64,000 nt of DNA from Pedobacter glucosidilyticus DSM 23534. GTDB taxonomy: Bacteria; Bacteroidota; Bacteroidia; Sphingobacteriales; Sphingobacteriaceae. The position numbers and the translations under genes are program-made. The first letter of the stretch is position 1, and the number at the start of each line of letters is the position of its first letter. Below are positions 8,088 through 17,099 of this stretch, piece after piece. The notes under the pieces are model-generated. The model was not told the DNA's origin. It saw only the letters and a program-made list of their open reading frames with translations, and made no database searches. Location of the stretch: positions 1 through 64,000 of the forward strand of contig NZ_AULF01000011.1 of assembly GCF_000425145.1 (NCBI RefSeq). The letters run 5' to 3'.

Positions 8088-9581
8088 TTAATAACCTGGG
8101 TTTTGAGGTCTTAAATTAGGATTTGCTACAAAGTCTGAATTTGGTAATGGCAACAACAAAACATTATCATTAACATAATTATAATCTGTAATTGGTCTGT
8201 TATTCTGAGCCGCTAAATGTGCTTTTATTGTTGGCACAAATATTCCCCATCTTACTAAATCATACCATCTATGGCCTTCAAAAAGTAACTCTTTTCTTCT
8301 TTCTACTCTTAATTTCTGACGTAAATCATCCTGAGAAGTAAAAGTTAAAAGAGGTAGAGTTGTACCGCCATGAGTACGTCTTATTTGATTAATAATATCT
8401 AAAGCTGCCGTTAAATCATTTGCCGCTCCTCTTTCTATTAAAGCTTCAGCGTATAAAAGTAAAACATCAGAATATCTTATGATATGGAAATCGTTATTGC
8501 TATCAGCGCTATTTGCTAAATTGGATGTAATATATTTAGTAATAATGGGTGTACCAGTGGTGTTTGTGATAGGTACAATGGTATTTCCAGATTTTCTTCC
8601 CATATTAACAGTTCTTCTTAGATCAGCAGTTTCGTATAAAGTAGTCCTTACTTCTGTTGTTGGTACTACCGTGGTAAATGTGAAATAAAAATTCTGCAAT
8701 CTGGTATATGCTAATAATGAAGCAGAAAGACCTGATGTACCGTTATAATAAAATACATACTCTGTATTGGTAGTTTTTTTAGTAACATCAAATATATCTC
8801 TGTAAACAGGCATTAATTCATAACCATATACTGCTTTATTGGTAATAACTTCATTAAGCTTATCTATAGCTAATTGCCATTTACTAGCATCATTAGTAGG
8901 TGCTCCAGCCATCACTACATATACATAACCTAATAAAGCTTTAGCTGCTCCTGCGGTTGCTCTGCCTCCATTAATAGGATCGTTATAGGCATATCTATTC
9001 TCTAGATTAGCTTCAGCATATTTTAAGTCTTCTATAATTTGAGCAAAAATTTGTGCTCTTGGGGTTCTTGGTGGATAAATATTAGCAGAAGTACTGGGTT
9101 CTAATAAAAGAGGGACATCTCCAAAAAACTGTACCAATCTGCTATAATAAAACGCTCTTAGAAATTTAGATTCTGCATGTACACGTCTTACCAAGGCAGG
9201 GGTTACTTTTGCGCTATCTACGTTAGCAAGAACAGTATTTGCTCTATTAATAACGTTATAAGCCGTATTCCAAATTCTTTGGATAAAGCTGTGTTGAGCG
9301 GAATATACTAAATTATCTAATTCCACTCGCTCGCCTACTGGTGTACCACCCAAAGCACCGTCATCAGTAGTAACCTCTGCAAACCATATAGGGTCAATAC
9401 TACCCGTAACATCTGGTCTCATGGCAGCATAAACACCGTTAACAGCAGCTAAAGCATCTGCATTAGTTTGATAGAAGTTTGTAGTAGAAATTAAACTTTT
9501 AGGATTTTCTTCTAGAAATTTCTCGCAGGATGCTAAAAACAATCCTAATCCTAAACAAATTACTTTATATATATTTTTCAT
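8088..9581 (-). CDS. susD: SusD/RagB-family glycan-binding lipoprotein
   Basis: The 497-residue lipoprotein has the lipobox LASC with Cys19. It opens with LEENPKSLISTTNFYQTNADALAAVNGVYAAM, standard for the SusD N-terminus, and ends with the SusD C-terminal hallmarks RVERRKELLFEGHRWYDLVRWG and NPNLRPQNPGY. It binds glycan at the cell surface and forms a lid on the SusC partner encoded 11 bp upstream. Both are in the unit controlled from the operator pair at 12977-13011. Confidence 0.96.
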   Translation of the reverse strand: MKNIYKVICLGLGLFLASCEKFLEENPKSLISTTNFYQTNADALAAVNGVYAAMRPDVTGSIDPIWFAEVTTDDGALGGTPVGERVELDNLVYSAQHSFIQRIWNTAYNVINRANTVLANVDSAKVTPALVRRVHAESKFLRAFYYSRLVQFFGDVPLLLEPSTSANIYPPRTPRAQIFAQIIEDLKYAEANLENRYAYNDPINGGRATAGAAKALLGYVYVVMAGAPTNDASKWQLAIDKLNEVITNKAVYGYELMPVYRDIFDVTKKTTNTEYVFYYNGTSGLSASLLAYTRLQNFYFTFTTVVPTTEVRTTLYETADLRRTVNMGRKSGNTIVPITNTTGTPIITKYITSNLANSADSNNDFHIIRYSDVLLLYAEALIERGAANDLTAALDIINQIRRTHGGTTLPLLTFTSQDDLRQKLRVERRKELLFEGHRWYDLVRWGIFVPTIKAHLAAQNNRPITDYNYVNDNVLLLPLPNSDFVANPNLRPQNPGY

Positions 9582-9592
9582 CTTATTTCTTA

Positions 9593-12500
9593 TTATAATC
9601 CAACATTAATACCTAATCTAATGGTTCTTCCTAGTGGAGTTGCCCCATTATCTAAACCTCTAGCTAAACCAGAACCCGAACTGATTTCTGGATTGAAGCC
9701 TTGATATTTAGTTATGGTAAACATATTTTGCAGGTTTGTATATAAACTTAGGTTAGAAAGTTTTAATGACTTAATAACTTTAGGGTTGAAGCGATAAGTC
9801 AACGTAATATCACGACATCTTAAAAAAGAAGCTTTCTCCACAAATAAATCTGTGACTTCTCTAGGATCTAAAAATGCACCAGCTGCCATAATTTTTGTTG
9901 TTCTATTATTTGCCCTAATAGCCTCTACTCTTGCTGGATCTGTATCTGGCGTTATTGGAATATATCTTTGGTTATAAGCATCTCTTGTAACATTATTAAA
10001 GCCATTCAGGTTTGTTAAATTCCAGCTTAGCTGGTTAAATATATCATTACCTACAGAATAGCTAAAGAAAGTGGATAAATCAAAATTTTTGTATTTAAAT
10101 GCACTTGTAAAACCTCCTGTATATTTTGGTAAAGCATTACCTATCAGAACACGGTCAGCATCAGTTAAAAGACCATCATTATTAATATCCTCATATCTCC
10201 TATCACCTTCTCTTACCCCTGTTTGGAAGTTTACTGGTTTTGTTAAAATATCTTCAGCAGTCCAGATACCAATGGTTCGGTAACCAAAGAACTGACCAAT
10301 AGGTTGTCCGGGTTGTATTCTTGATAAAAATGCGCTACCAATTAATGATTGAACTGGTAAAAACTCGCCTTGAGCACCTGAGAGTCTTTCAACTTTATTA
10401 CGATTAAAAGAAATATTAAAGTCGGTAGTCCATGTAAAATTATCTTTTTTGATATTCACAGAGGACAATGAAAACTCTAAACCTCTATTATTAATACTAG
10501 CAACGTTGCTTAATAAATTTTGGAAACCTGAACTTCCGGGTAAAGTAACCTGATATAATAAATCTGAAGTTTTTCTTTGATAGGCATCAGCTGTAAAAGC
10601 TATTCTATCTCTGAATAAGTTAAGATCTATACCGATATTGGCTTGTGCTGTTTGTTCCCAGGTTAAATCTGGATTGGGAATACGACTTGGTGCAAAACCA
10701 GTGTTTGCGGTAGAGCCAAAAACAGCACCTGCAAAGCTTAGAGTGGCTAAGGTATTGTAAGAGCCTACAGCTTGGTTACCTATGATACCGTAACTAGCTC
10801 TTAATTTTAATTCGTTAATCGCATCAACTTGGAACCAGTTTTCTTTTGTCACCCTCCAAGAAGCACCAACAGATGGGAAAAAACCAAATTGTTTACCAGG
10901 TGCAAACCTTGAAGATCCATCATATCTGGCAGAAAGTGTTAAATAGTATTTATAGTTGTAATGGTAAGTTCCTCTAAAAATGGTAGATACTAATTTATAA
11001 TCATTTACATCAGTTGTAGGAATTTGTACTACCGCACCTGCTTGTATCGCATTTACGCCCGTAACATCTGTTGTAAAACTTTGTGTACCTGCTGTTTGGG
11101 TTTTAGATTCAAAATCTTCTAATGTTGCACCAATTACAGAATTAAAGAAATGTTTCTTTATTTTTTTATCGTAAGTTAAAGTTGTTTGGTATAAAAGTTT
11201 TCTGCTTTGTAAATTCCCTACAGAAGCTATACCTCTTAATGTAAAAGTTCTTGGTACTGTGGTTGGAATATAATTTTCTAATAAAGAGCTATAAGTGGTA
11301 ACACCTAATAGACCCGATAATTTTAAATCCTTAGTAATACTATAGGTGAGTCCTAGATTACCTAATATTTGGGTTGAAGTATTATCATTCGTAACCCCCC
11401 TTAAAAATGAAAGAGGATTGTTGATATTCGGATCTATCTGAGAAGCAACAACTGTAGGGCTAAACCTTGGATTATAATAAATAGAACCAATAGCTAAATC
11501 TTGAAAAACCGATGTGCCATATTGGTAAGTTCTAACAAGATTAAAAGTACCATCGGGGTTGATTAAAGGGCTTGTTGGTGCCCATACCAACGCACTATTT
11601 AAATATCCACCTGCAAAAGAATTGGCTACGTTTCCGGTAGCAGCACTATTAGAGATATTTAAACTGGTTGATACTTTTAGTTTTTGAGAAACATTATTAT
11701 CATAATTAATTTTGAAGTTATATCTTTTTAAACTGGTTGAAGTGATGATACCTTCCTGATCAAAGTATTGACCGGATAAATAATACTTAGATTTTGAGTC
11801 TCCGCCAGATAAGCTTACGTTTAAATCTCTTGTTTGTGCAGATTGCGTTATTTCATCCTGATGATTATAATTTGGTAAGCCTGCTGCTATTTCACTTTCT
11901 AGAAAAGGAACTCCGGAGGTTAGCCCTCTGTAAGTATAAGCTTCATTTGCTAATTGAGCAAATTCTTGAGAATTTAGAAGTTCGAGGTCTTTTAATAAAT
12001 CTGTAAATCCATTAGAAAAATTTAAAGCAATTTTTGGTTTACCTTCTACACCAGATTTTGTGGTAATTAAAACAACTCCGTTAGCTCCTCTAGAACCGTA
12101 AATAGCTGTAGCTGATGCATCTTTCAATACTTCTATACTAGCAATATCAGCTGGATTAATGGCAGACAAAGGGCTAGCGGCAGAAGCACTTAAAGTATTT
12201 GCATTTGATAAGGAACCAACATCTGGAATATCTAGAGGAATACCATCTACCACATATAAAGGTTGTGACGAAAAGTTTAAAGAGTTTGTACCTCTAATTT
12301 CAATATTTAAACCAGAGCCCGGTTGACCAGATGTTTCACTAACTACTACCCCGGGAGCTCTACCTCCTATTAATTGCTGGAAGTTGCTATAAGCTCCTGC
12401 ATCGTTGTTTTTTACACTGATAGAGGATACAGACCCTGTTAAATCTGATTTCTTTTGAGTTCCATAACCCACTACAATAACTTCATCTAAGTTTCTAGCA

Positions 12501-12859
12501 CTAGGTACAAGAGAAACGTTTAAAGTGCTTTGGTTACCAACTGTTTTTTCTAAGGGTGAAAAACCTAAAAAAGAAAAAACTAAAACTGCATTTTTAGAAC
12601 TTACTCTTATGGTATAAGTACCATCATTAGCAGTAATAGTGCTTAACTGCTCATTTTTAACATTTACTGTAACGCCTGGTAACTCCAAGCCTACTTCATC
12701 TGTTACTTTACCCTTTACAGTGATAAGGTTAGATTGCGCAAAAGCAGAAGATCCTATGCTTAAAATAAACAGAACTACAAGAAATTTCAATTCCAGTTGG
12801 TTTCGATGATTCTTTAAATAAAATAATAGGTTAAGAAACTTATTAAAACATCTAGTCAT
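9593..12859 (-). CDS. susC: SusC/RagA TonB-dependent outer-membrane transporter
   Basis: The protein has 1088 residues from the ATG at 12859. A TTG 33 bases upstream (12892) keeps the frame open, but the ATG better fits the leader. A signal peptide (about 1-42) is followed by a CarboxypepD-regulatory-like domain (VKGKVTDEVGLELPGVTV), the SusC signature LDEVIVVGYGTQKKSDLTGSV, a plug domain and a 22-strand barrel ending IRLGINVGL. It imports oligosaccharides with its SusD partner, using TonB energy. It is the first gene of a LacI-operator-controlled operon. There is no N-terminal anti-sigma-interacting extension, in keeping with LacI rather than sigma control. Confidence 0.96.
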   Translation of the reverse strand: MTRCFNKFLNLLFYLKNHRNQLELKFLVVLFILSIGSSAFAQSNLITVKGKVTDEVGLELPGVTVNVKNEQLSTITANDGTYTIRVSSKNAVLVFSFLGFSPLEKTVGNQSTLNVSLVPSARNLDEVIVVGYGTQKKSDLTGSVSSISVKNNDAGAYSNFQQLIGGRAPGVVVSETSGQPGSGLNIEIRGTNSLNFSSQPLYVVDGIPLDIPDVGSLSNANTLSASAASPLSAINPADIASIEVLKDASATAIYGSRGANGVVLITTKSGVEGKPKIALNFSNGFTDLLKDLELLNSQEFAQLANEAYTYRGLTSGVPFLESEIAAGLPNYNHQDEITQSAQTRDLNVSLSGGDSKSKYYLSGQYFDQEGIITSTSLKRYNFKINYDNNVSQKLKVSTSLNISNSAATGNVANSFAGGYLNSALVWAPTSPLINPDGTFNLVRTYQYGTSVFQDLAIGSIYYNPRFSPTVVASQIDPNINNPLSFLRGVTNDNTSTQILGNLGLTYSITKDLKLSGLLGVTTYSSLLENYIPTTVPRTFTLRGIASVGNLQSRKLLYQTTLTYDKKIKKHFFNSVIGATLEDFESKTQTAGTQSFTTDVTGVNAIQAGAVVQIPTTDVNDYKLVSTIFRGTYHYNYKYYLTLSARYDGSSRFAPGKQFGFFPSVGASWRVTKENWFQVDAINELKLRASYGIIGNQAVGSYNTLATLSFAGAVFGSTANTGFAPSRIPNPDLTWEQTAQANIGIDLNLFRDRIAFTADAYQRKTSDLLYQVTLPGSSGFQNLLSNVASINNRGLEFSLSSVNIKKDNFTWTTDFNISFNRNKVERLSGAQGEFLPVQSLIGSAFLSRIQPGQPIGQFFGYRTIGIWTAEDILTKPVNFQTGVREGDRRYEDINNDGLLTDADRVLIGNALPKYTGGFTSAFKYKNFDLSTFFSYSVGNDIFNQLSWNLTNLNGFNNVTRDAYNQRYIPITPDTDPARVEAIRANNRTTKIMAAGAFLDPREVTDLFVEKASFLRCRDITLTYRFNPKVIKSLKLSNLSLYTNLQNMFTITKYQGFNPEISSGSGLARGLDNGATPLGRTIRLGINVGL

Positions 12860-12923
12860 AATATTTGGTTTATTTGGTTTTATAATTAACAATATTCTTT
12901 TTGGAGAAGAATTAATTGCATAT

Positions 12924-12931
12924 CAAATATA
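12924..12931 (-). promoter_or_regulatory. -7 element of the susCD operon
   Basis: The minus strand reads TATATTTG, a perfect TAnnTTTG match, 65 bases before the susC ATG. It lies 57 bp from the centre of the nearer operator. No clear TTTG -33 element is present. Confidence 0.65.
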
Positions 12932-12976
12932 TAAGTAGGAAACTCAGAAAACTCATACCGAAAGGAATAAAACAGA

Positions 12977-13011
12977 CTGGGAACATTCCCAATAATTGGG
13001 AATGTTCCCAA
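12977..13011. promoter_or_regulatory. Paired LacI-family operator, copy 2
   Basis: CTGGGAACATTCCCAA (12977-12992) and TTGGGAATGTTCCCAA (12996-13011) have centres 19 bp apart, the same spacing as copy 1. They lie in the 275-bp gap between the upstream GH16 gene and susC, so susC starts its own transcription unit. Confidence 0.88.
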
Positions 13012-13134
13012 GACACTTAGCCTACTTAAATCATCCTTATCAGAAAATATTTAATTTATTGAGTAAAAACAAAAAAAATCAGCTGTCGTAATACCAACTG
13101 ATTTTAGCTTAATCCACAGCTTATACTAAAAAAA

Positions 13135-14406
13135 TTACTTTTTTTGATAGACCCTTACATAGTCTACTTCCATTTGTGTACCGTCAATAGCATCTGTAAT
13201 ATTTCCTGCCCAAGGAATTATGGCTAAACTTAACCATATCGGAGATGGACTCCAGCAGAATGTGTTCTTTTCTCTCCTGATTTCCTTACCATCAAAATAA
13301 AATACGAGTTCATCTTTTGTCCATTCTAAACCATAAGTATGAAACTCTTTCGCAAAATTATAGGTGCCTTTATCTAAATCAAACGAAGACATTTCTATCC
13401 ATTTTTTGCCATCCCAATATTCAACTTTATAATTATTGATGAGACCTTGCCAGGTTCCATTTGATAACCAGCCATTCACAAACTTAATACAACCTATAGT
13501 TTTAGCTTCTGCAAATTCAAATTCTATCCATTTCTCGCCTTTTGCTTGAGAAGTCCATCTGGTTTCAAGTTTACCATCGAGCATATTTTCCTTGCTAAAT
13601 GTAGTCCCCTCTTTATACTGACCACTTACGGTAATTTTAGTATCAGGTAATTTGTTAAAGTTTATTAAACCATCAGTAGGCTTATTACTAGTTAATAAAT
13701 TTGGGTAACCATTAGGATTAACATTATAAATGTTAAATTCTCCAATATTAAAATGAGCATTATGCGTTGAAGTAAAACGTATTTTAGTGGTAGCGATAGG
13801 TATTTCTAATTGTATCGTATAATCTGGTCTTGTACCAAAATTGAAAGTCTTAGAATCAGAAGGGTGCCTTTGTTTACCATCTTTCATGTATAGATCGCTC
13901 CAATTATGAATATTGGTAGCTATCTCATTAGGGTAATGGCCTTCATTGATATCAATTTCAAACTTTTTACCTTCTTTAGGCTCAATACCTTTTGTCATTA
14001 ACCAAAAGGAATTGTTAGTACCTTCTGCTGCTGCATATTTATATCTACACTCATAATATCCATACATAAATTGCTGTTTTGTCCAGATATTACCCGATGT
14101 CCAATTTTGTCCACCCCTTTGCTCTTTCTTATTGATGAGTTTTAAAGTACCATCACTAACGATAGCATTATCTCTCCATCTGCTTGATAGAATATGCCCG
14201 CTAGGACCATTTTGAGATTCCCATTCCTTATCTAAATTCTTATTTTCATAATCAAATTCATCGTTCCAAATCAACTTCCAATCTTTTGCATTCCCAGGAA
14301 GCATAGAGGGTGTGGATTTATCTGGTTGAGCTATACTCACAGAAGAGTTTATCACTAAAATTAAGGCAATAAAAAGTCTGTGGCTTAATCCATTAATCAG
14401 TTTCAT
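13135..14406 (-). CDS. GH16 endo-glycanase with discoidin (CBM32)-like insertion
   Basis: The 423-residue protein has a signal peptide (1-26). GH16 begins near residue 43 (KLIWNDEFDY), with ExDxxE motif EIDINE at 150-155. The jelly-roll is interrupted at about 190-345 and resumes at EFHTYGLEWTKDELVFYFDG (354-373), ending VDYVRVYQKK. Aligned by eye with the GH16 domain of the 705-residue neighbour, which has no insertion, the extra part looks like F5/8-C/discoidin sequence in permuted order: the C-terminal strands (TKIRFTSTHNAHFNIGEF, 207-224) come before the N-terminal half (MLDGKLETRW to NNYKVEYWDGKKW). It ends the six-gene oxidoreductase-to-GH16 operon. Confidence 0.85.
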   Translation of the reverse strand: MKLINGLSHRLFIALILVINSSVSIAQPDKSTPSMLPGNAKDWKLIWNDEFDYENKNLDKEWESQNGPSGHILSSRWRDNAIVSDGTLKLINKKEQRGGQNWTSGNIWTKQQFMYGYYECRYKYAAAEGTNNSFWLMTKGIEPKEGKKFEIDINEGHYPNEIATNIHNWSDLYMKDGKQRHPSDSKTFNFGTRPDYTIQLEIPIATTKIRFTSTHNAHFNIGEFNIYNVNPNGYPNLLTSNKPTDGLINFNKLPDTKITVSGQYKEGTTFSKENMLDGKLETRWTSQAKGEKWIEFEFAEAKTIGCIKFVNGWLSNGTWQGLINNYKVEYWDGKKWIEMSSFDLDKGTYNFAKEFHTYGLEWTKDELVFYFDGKEIRREKNTFCWSPSPIWLSLAIIPWAGNITDAIDGTQMEVDYVRVYQKK

Positions 14407-14438
14407 GATATAAATTTTGGGTTATAAAATATTGAAGC

Positions 14439-14957
14439 TTATTTTACTTCAACCAACATGATATCGTCAAATAAAACTTCACTTACGCCTATAGCTATTG
14501 AAAATTTAGCTTCTGGATAATCCTTACCAGTAAATGGAATACTGATTTCTTGCCATTCGTTTACCTTTAAGTTTTTATTTCTGTAAGTTTCAGCTATATC
14601 TTGTTCTGCTTTAAAACCAGTAGTTGCATAAACTCTAATTTCTACTTCTCTTATTTTTGTTAAAGGTTTCACCCACATTTTTAGCTCGTACTTTTTACCT
14701 GCACTTAATGTAAATTTTTGGACTTTTGGTTCGGTATAGAAATAAGTTAAACTGCCTTCTTTAGAAACCAATTTAAGAGATGAACTACCCGTATGCCCGT
14801 CTTGATTTATCAATTGGGTATTTGTTCCAGAAAAATTCCAACCTATTTTACCTTGCTCAAAACTATTATTAATAGTAATTAAATTTTGTGCTTTTACTTC
14901 CGAAGCTGCTAAACTTAAACTTGAAGCAACCAATAATTTTAAAAATGCCTTTTTCAT
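14439..14957 (-). CDS. Stand-alone secreted CBM4/9-like carbohydrate-binding protein
   Basis: The 172-residue protein has a signal peptide (about 1-23, ending VKAQ) followed by one beta-sandwich module: NNSFEQGKIGWNF, SSLKLVSKEG, YELKMWVKP and the terminal VLFDDIMLVEV. This is the pattern of CBM4/9-like modules. There is no catalytic domain. It lies between two GH16 genes (32 and 24 bp gaps), so it probably helps binding or presentation of the same glycan. The specific CBM family is uncertain. Confidence 0.75.
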   Translation of the reverse strand: MKKAFLKLLVASSLSLAASEVKAQNLITINNSFEQGKIGWNFSGTNTQLINQDGHTGSSSLKLVSKEGSLTYFYTEPKVQKFTLSAGKKYELKMWVKPLTKIREVEIRVYATTGFKAEQDIAETYRNKNLKVNEWQEISIPFTGKDYPEAKFSIAIGVSEVLFDDIMLVEVK

Positions 14958-14981
14958 AATTATTTAATTTGTTTAATTGAT

Positions 14982-17099
14982 TTATTTCTTTTGATAAATA
15001 CGTACCCAATCTACATCCATACTTTTACCACTCATACTATCTTTTAAAGGACCAGCCCAATTAATGACAGCGGTACTAAAAAACGGCCATACTGGAAGAT
15101 GTGCATTACAAACAGGTTTACGGTCTATTTCAACTCCATCAAAGTAAAAAATAAGTTCTTCTGGTGTCCACTCTAATGCATAAACATGGAAATCTTTGCT
15201 TAGATCTAAACCTGTGGCATATTTTTTACCGATACTCTCCTGCACACCTTGATTATTTTTTCCGGTATGTAATGTTGCGTTAATAAATTCGGGATAATGA
15301 CCTTCATTGATATCTATTTCAAATGCTCTCTGACCTTTATTACCATCATAAAAGCCATTCATCCAAAAAGCCTGATTCAAACCAGAAGCCTCAGCATATT
15401 TGTATCTTGCTTCCCAATAACCATAAGCTTGTTTAAAAACATCTTTTTTAACACCTACATGAGCTGATGTCCATTCTTGACCACCACGTTGCTCTCTTTT
15501 TGTAACCAACTTTAACAAGCCATCAGTAACACTTACATTTTCTTTCCATCTGCTAGATAATATATGATGGCTTGGCCCGTTTTGAGAATCCCAAACATCC
15601 CAGTTTAACTGGTTGCCATCAAACTCATCTTGAAAAGTTAAACTCCATTGTTGGTTTACTGGAGGGCCTGTCCATATAAAATGCTCAGCAAACTTTTTCA
15701 AAATAAGCGTAACCTCTAATTTGGTTAAATTTTTACTCTTGTAAGTTTGGAGTTCATCAACAAAAATTGTTTTATTTAGAGCATCTATAGCCTGTTGCTG
15801 AGTAATATTTTTTGAATATTTAAAGGTCTTATCTAGCCATTCTAAATTTTTCGGACTAGATTTTAAAGCATTTGCCAATAATGATATTATAAAATTTATA
15901 TCAGTTAGACTTTCAAGATTTATTTGTTTTGGATAAGGAATACTTATAAGCTTATTTAGGTAATCCAGAAACTCTCTTTTAGTTACTTTATTACTCACGC
16001 CAAAATTATCTGAACTATTAGATTTAACAATATTTCTTTTAACCATTATCCCAAAAGCTTCCCTTTGAGGATGATTTTCTAAATCTTTAAAATTATAAGC
16101 GTTTATTATTTTCATAACAGGTTTGACATCATTGGCGTTTACATAAATAGACTCCCAAACCCTGATAGTTGCATTTTCTTTGCTGTTAAGTATATCAAAT
16201 CTTACCGCACCTGCCCTAGTACTTACGTTGGGCGTCCTCTTAATAAGCTTTACGTACTCTTTACCTTCACCAGCAAAATCATACTTACCTAAATATACCC
16301 AGCCCATATTTTTCTTAGTGAAATCTAGTTTCACAGAGTCTCTTTTACCATGATGAACTATTTCATAAAAAGCTTCAGGATCATCATTACCAAATGGAGA
16401 ATAAACCTGATAAACATAAACTTCTATCTCTGCCTGTGCATATAATTTAGGATTCCACAAAGCTGTACTTCCAACTTTTCTGGAAACTATGGTAAATGGC
16501 TCCTTCTTAAGTGGACCTTTTAAAGCGCTCATCATCCAACTTCCTGTAATTTCAAAACCATCAACCGGAGTTATTTCTTTTAAATCGGTATTTTTAGGTT
16601 CTGGAAACAGAAAAGCATCCATGGGTTGTAAGCTATTTGCTTTTGTTTCTTTAACGAGGGTAAACTTAACTGTATTAACCCTAACCAAACTTCCATTAAC
16701 TAAAGTTTTCACAAACTCAGTTCCATCAGCATTAAAGCTATACTCGCCTAAGGTTACCCAACCCGTTGGAGCACTCATGTTTACACTTTTTCTATCTATT
16801 GTACCTTCATGACCAATTAAAAACAAGGTTTGCTTATCATTACTTGGATGTGATGGTATCCAAACTGATATTTCATAAAGACCCGATTTTCGTAATTTTG
16901 GCGTCCAAGTAACTGTCGATAGCTCTGTATTAGACCATCTTGGTGGTGTATTTTCATAGCCTATGCCTGCTCCAGACAGCCAAGAACCTGTTTCTTTGTA
17001 TCCTTCGTTTTGAAATTTTACAATATATTCTTGAGGGAAAATATTGAAGCTTACAAGGCTTAGTATTAATATGACGGATAATTGAAGCTTAATTCTCAT
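14982..17099 (-). CDS. Multidomain GH16: two golvesin-like domains, SLH-like region, catalytic domain
   Basis: The 705-residue protein has a signal peptide (1-23). Two related beta-domains follow (about 25-150 and 180-305), each with GSW...WxPKL...V-x-x-WVxLGxYxFxxxGxEfVK, resembling golvesin C-terminal/Xly-type carbohydrate-binding domains. Residues 336-470 resemble degenerate S-layer-homology repeats (FKDLENHPQREAFGIMVKRN, then KVTKREFLDYLNKL). GH16 occupies about 485-705, with motif EIDINE at 594-599. Its ATG overlaps the end of the GH2 gene by 11 bases, indicating translational coupling. The catalytic domain is a close relative of the one in the 423-residue GH16 nearby. Confidence 0.85.
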   Translation of the reverse strand: MRIKLQLSVILILSLVSFNIFPQEYIVKFQNEGYKETGSWLSGAGIGYENTPPRWSNTELSTVTWTPKLRKSGLYEISVWIPSHPSNDKQTLFLIGHEGTIDRKSVNMSAPTGWVTLGEYSFNADGTEFVKTLVNGSLVRVNTVKFTLVKETKANSLQPMDAFLFPEPKNTDLKEITPVDGFEITGSWMMSALKGPLKKEPFTIVSRKVGSTALWNPKLYAQAEIEVYVYQVYSPFGNDDPEAFYEIVHHGKRDSVKLDFTKKNMGWVYLGKYDFAGEGKEYVKLIKRTPNVSTRAGAVRFDILNSKENATIRVWESIYVNANDVKPVMKIINAYNFKDLENHPQREAFGIMVKRNIVKSNSSDNFGVSNKVTKREFLDYLNKLISIPYPKQINLESLTDINFIISLLANALKSSPKNLEWLDKTFKYSKNITQQQAIDALNKTIFVDELQTYKSKNLTKLEVTLILKKFAEHFIWTGPPVNQQWSLTFQDEFDGNQLNWDVWDSQNGPSHHILSSRWKENVSVTDGLLKLVTKREQRGGQEWTSAHVGVKKDVFKQAYGYWEARYKYAEASGLNQAFWMNGFYDGNKGQRAFEIDINEGHYPEFINATLHTGKNNQGVQESIGKKYATGLDLSKDFHVYALEWTPEELIFYFDGVEIDRKPVCNAHLPVWPFFSTAVINWAGPLKDSMSGKSMDVDWVRIYQKK

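Noticed and set aside
12859-12892. Start of SusC at the TTG at 12892
   Set aside because: It adds a non-conserved hydrophilic leader; the ATG at 12859 gives a better signal peptide context.
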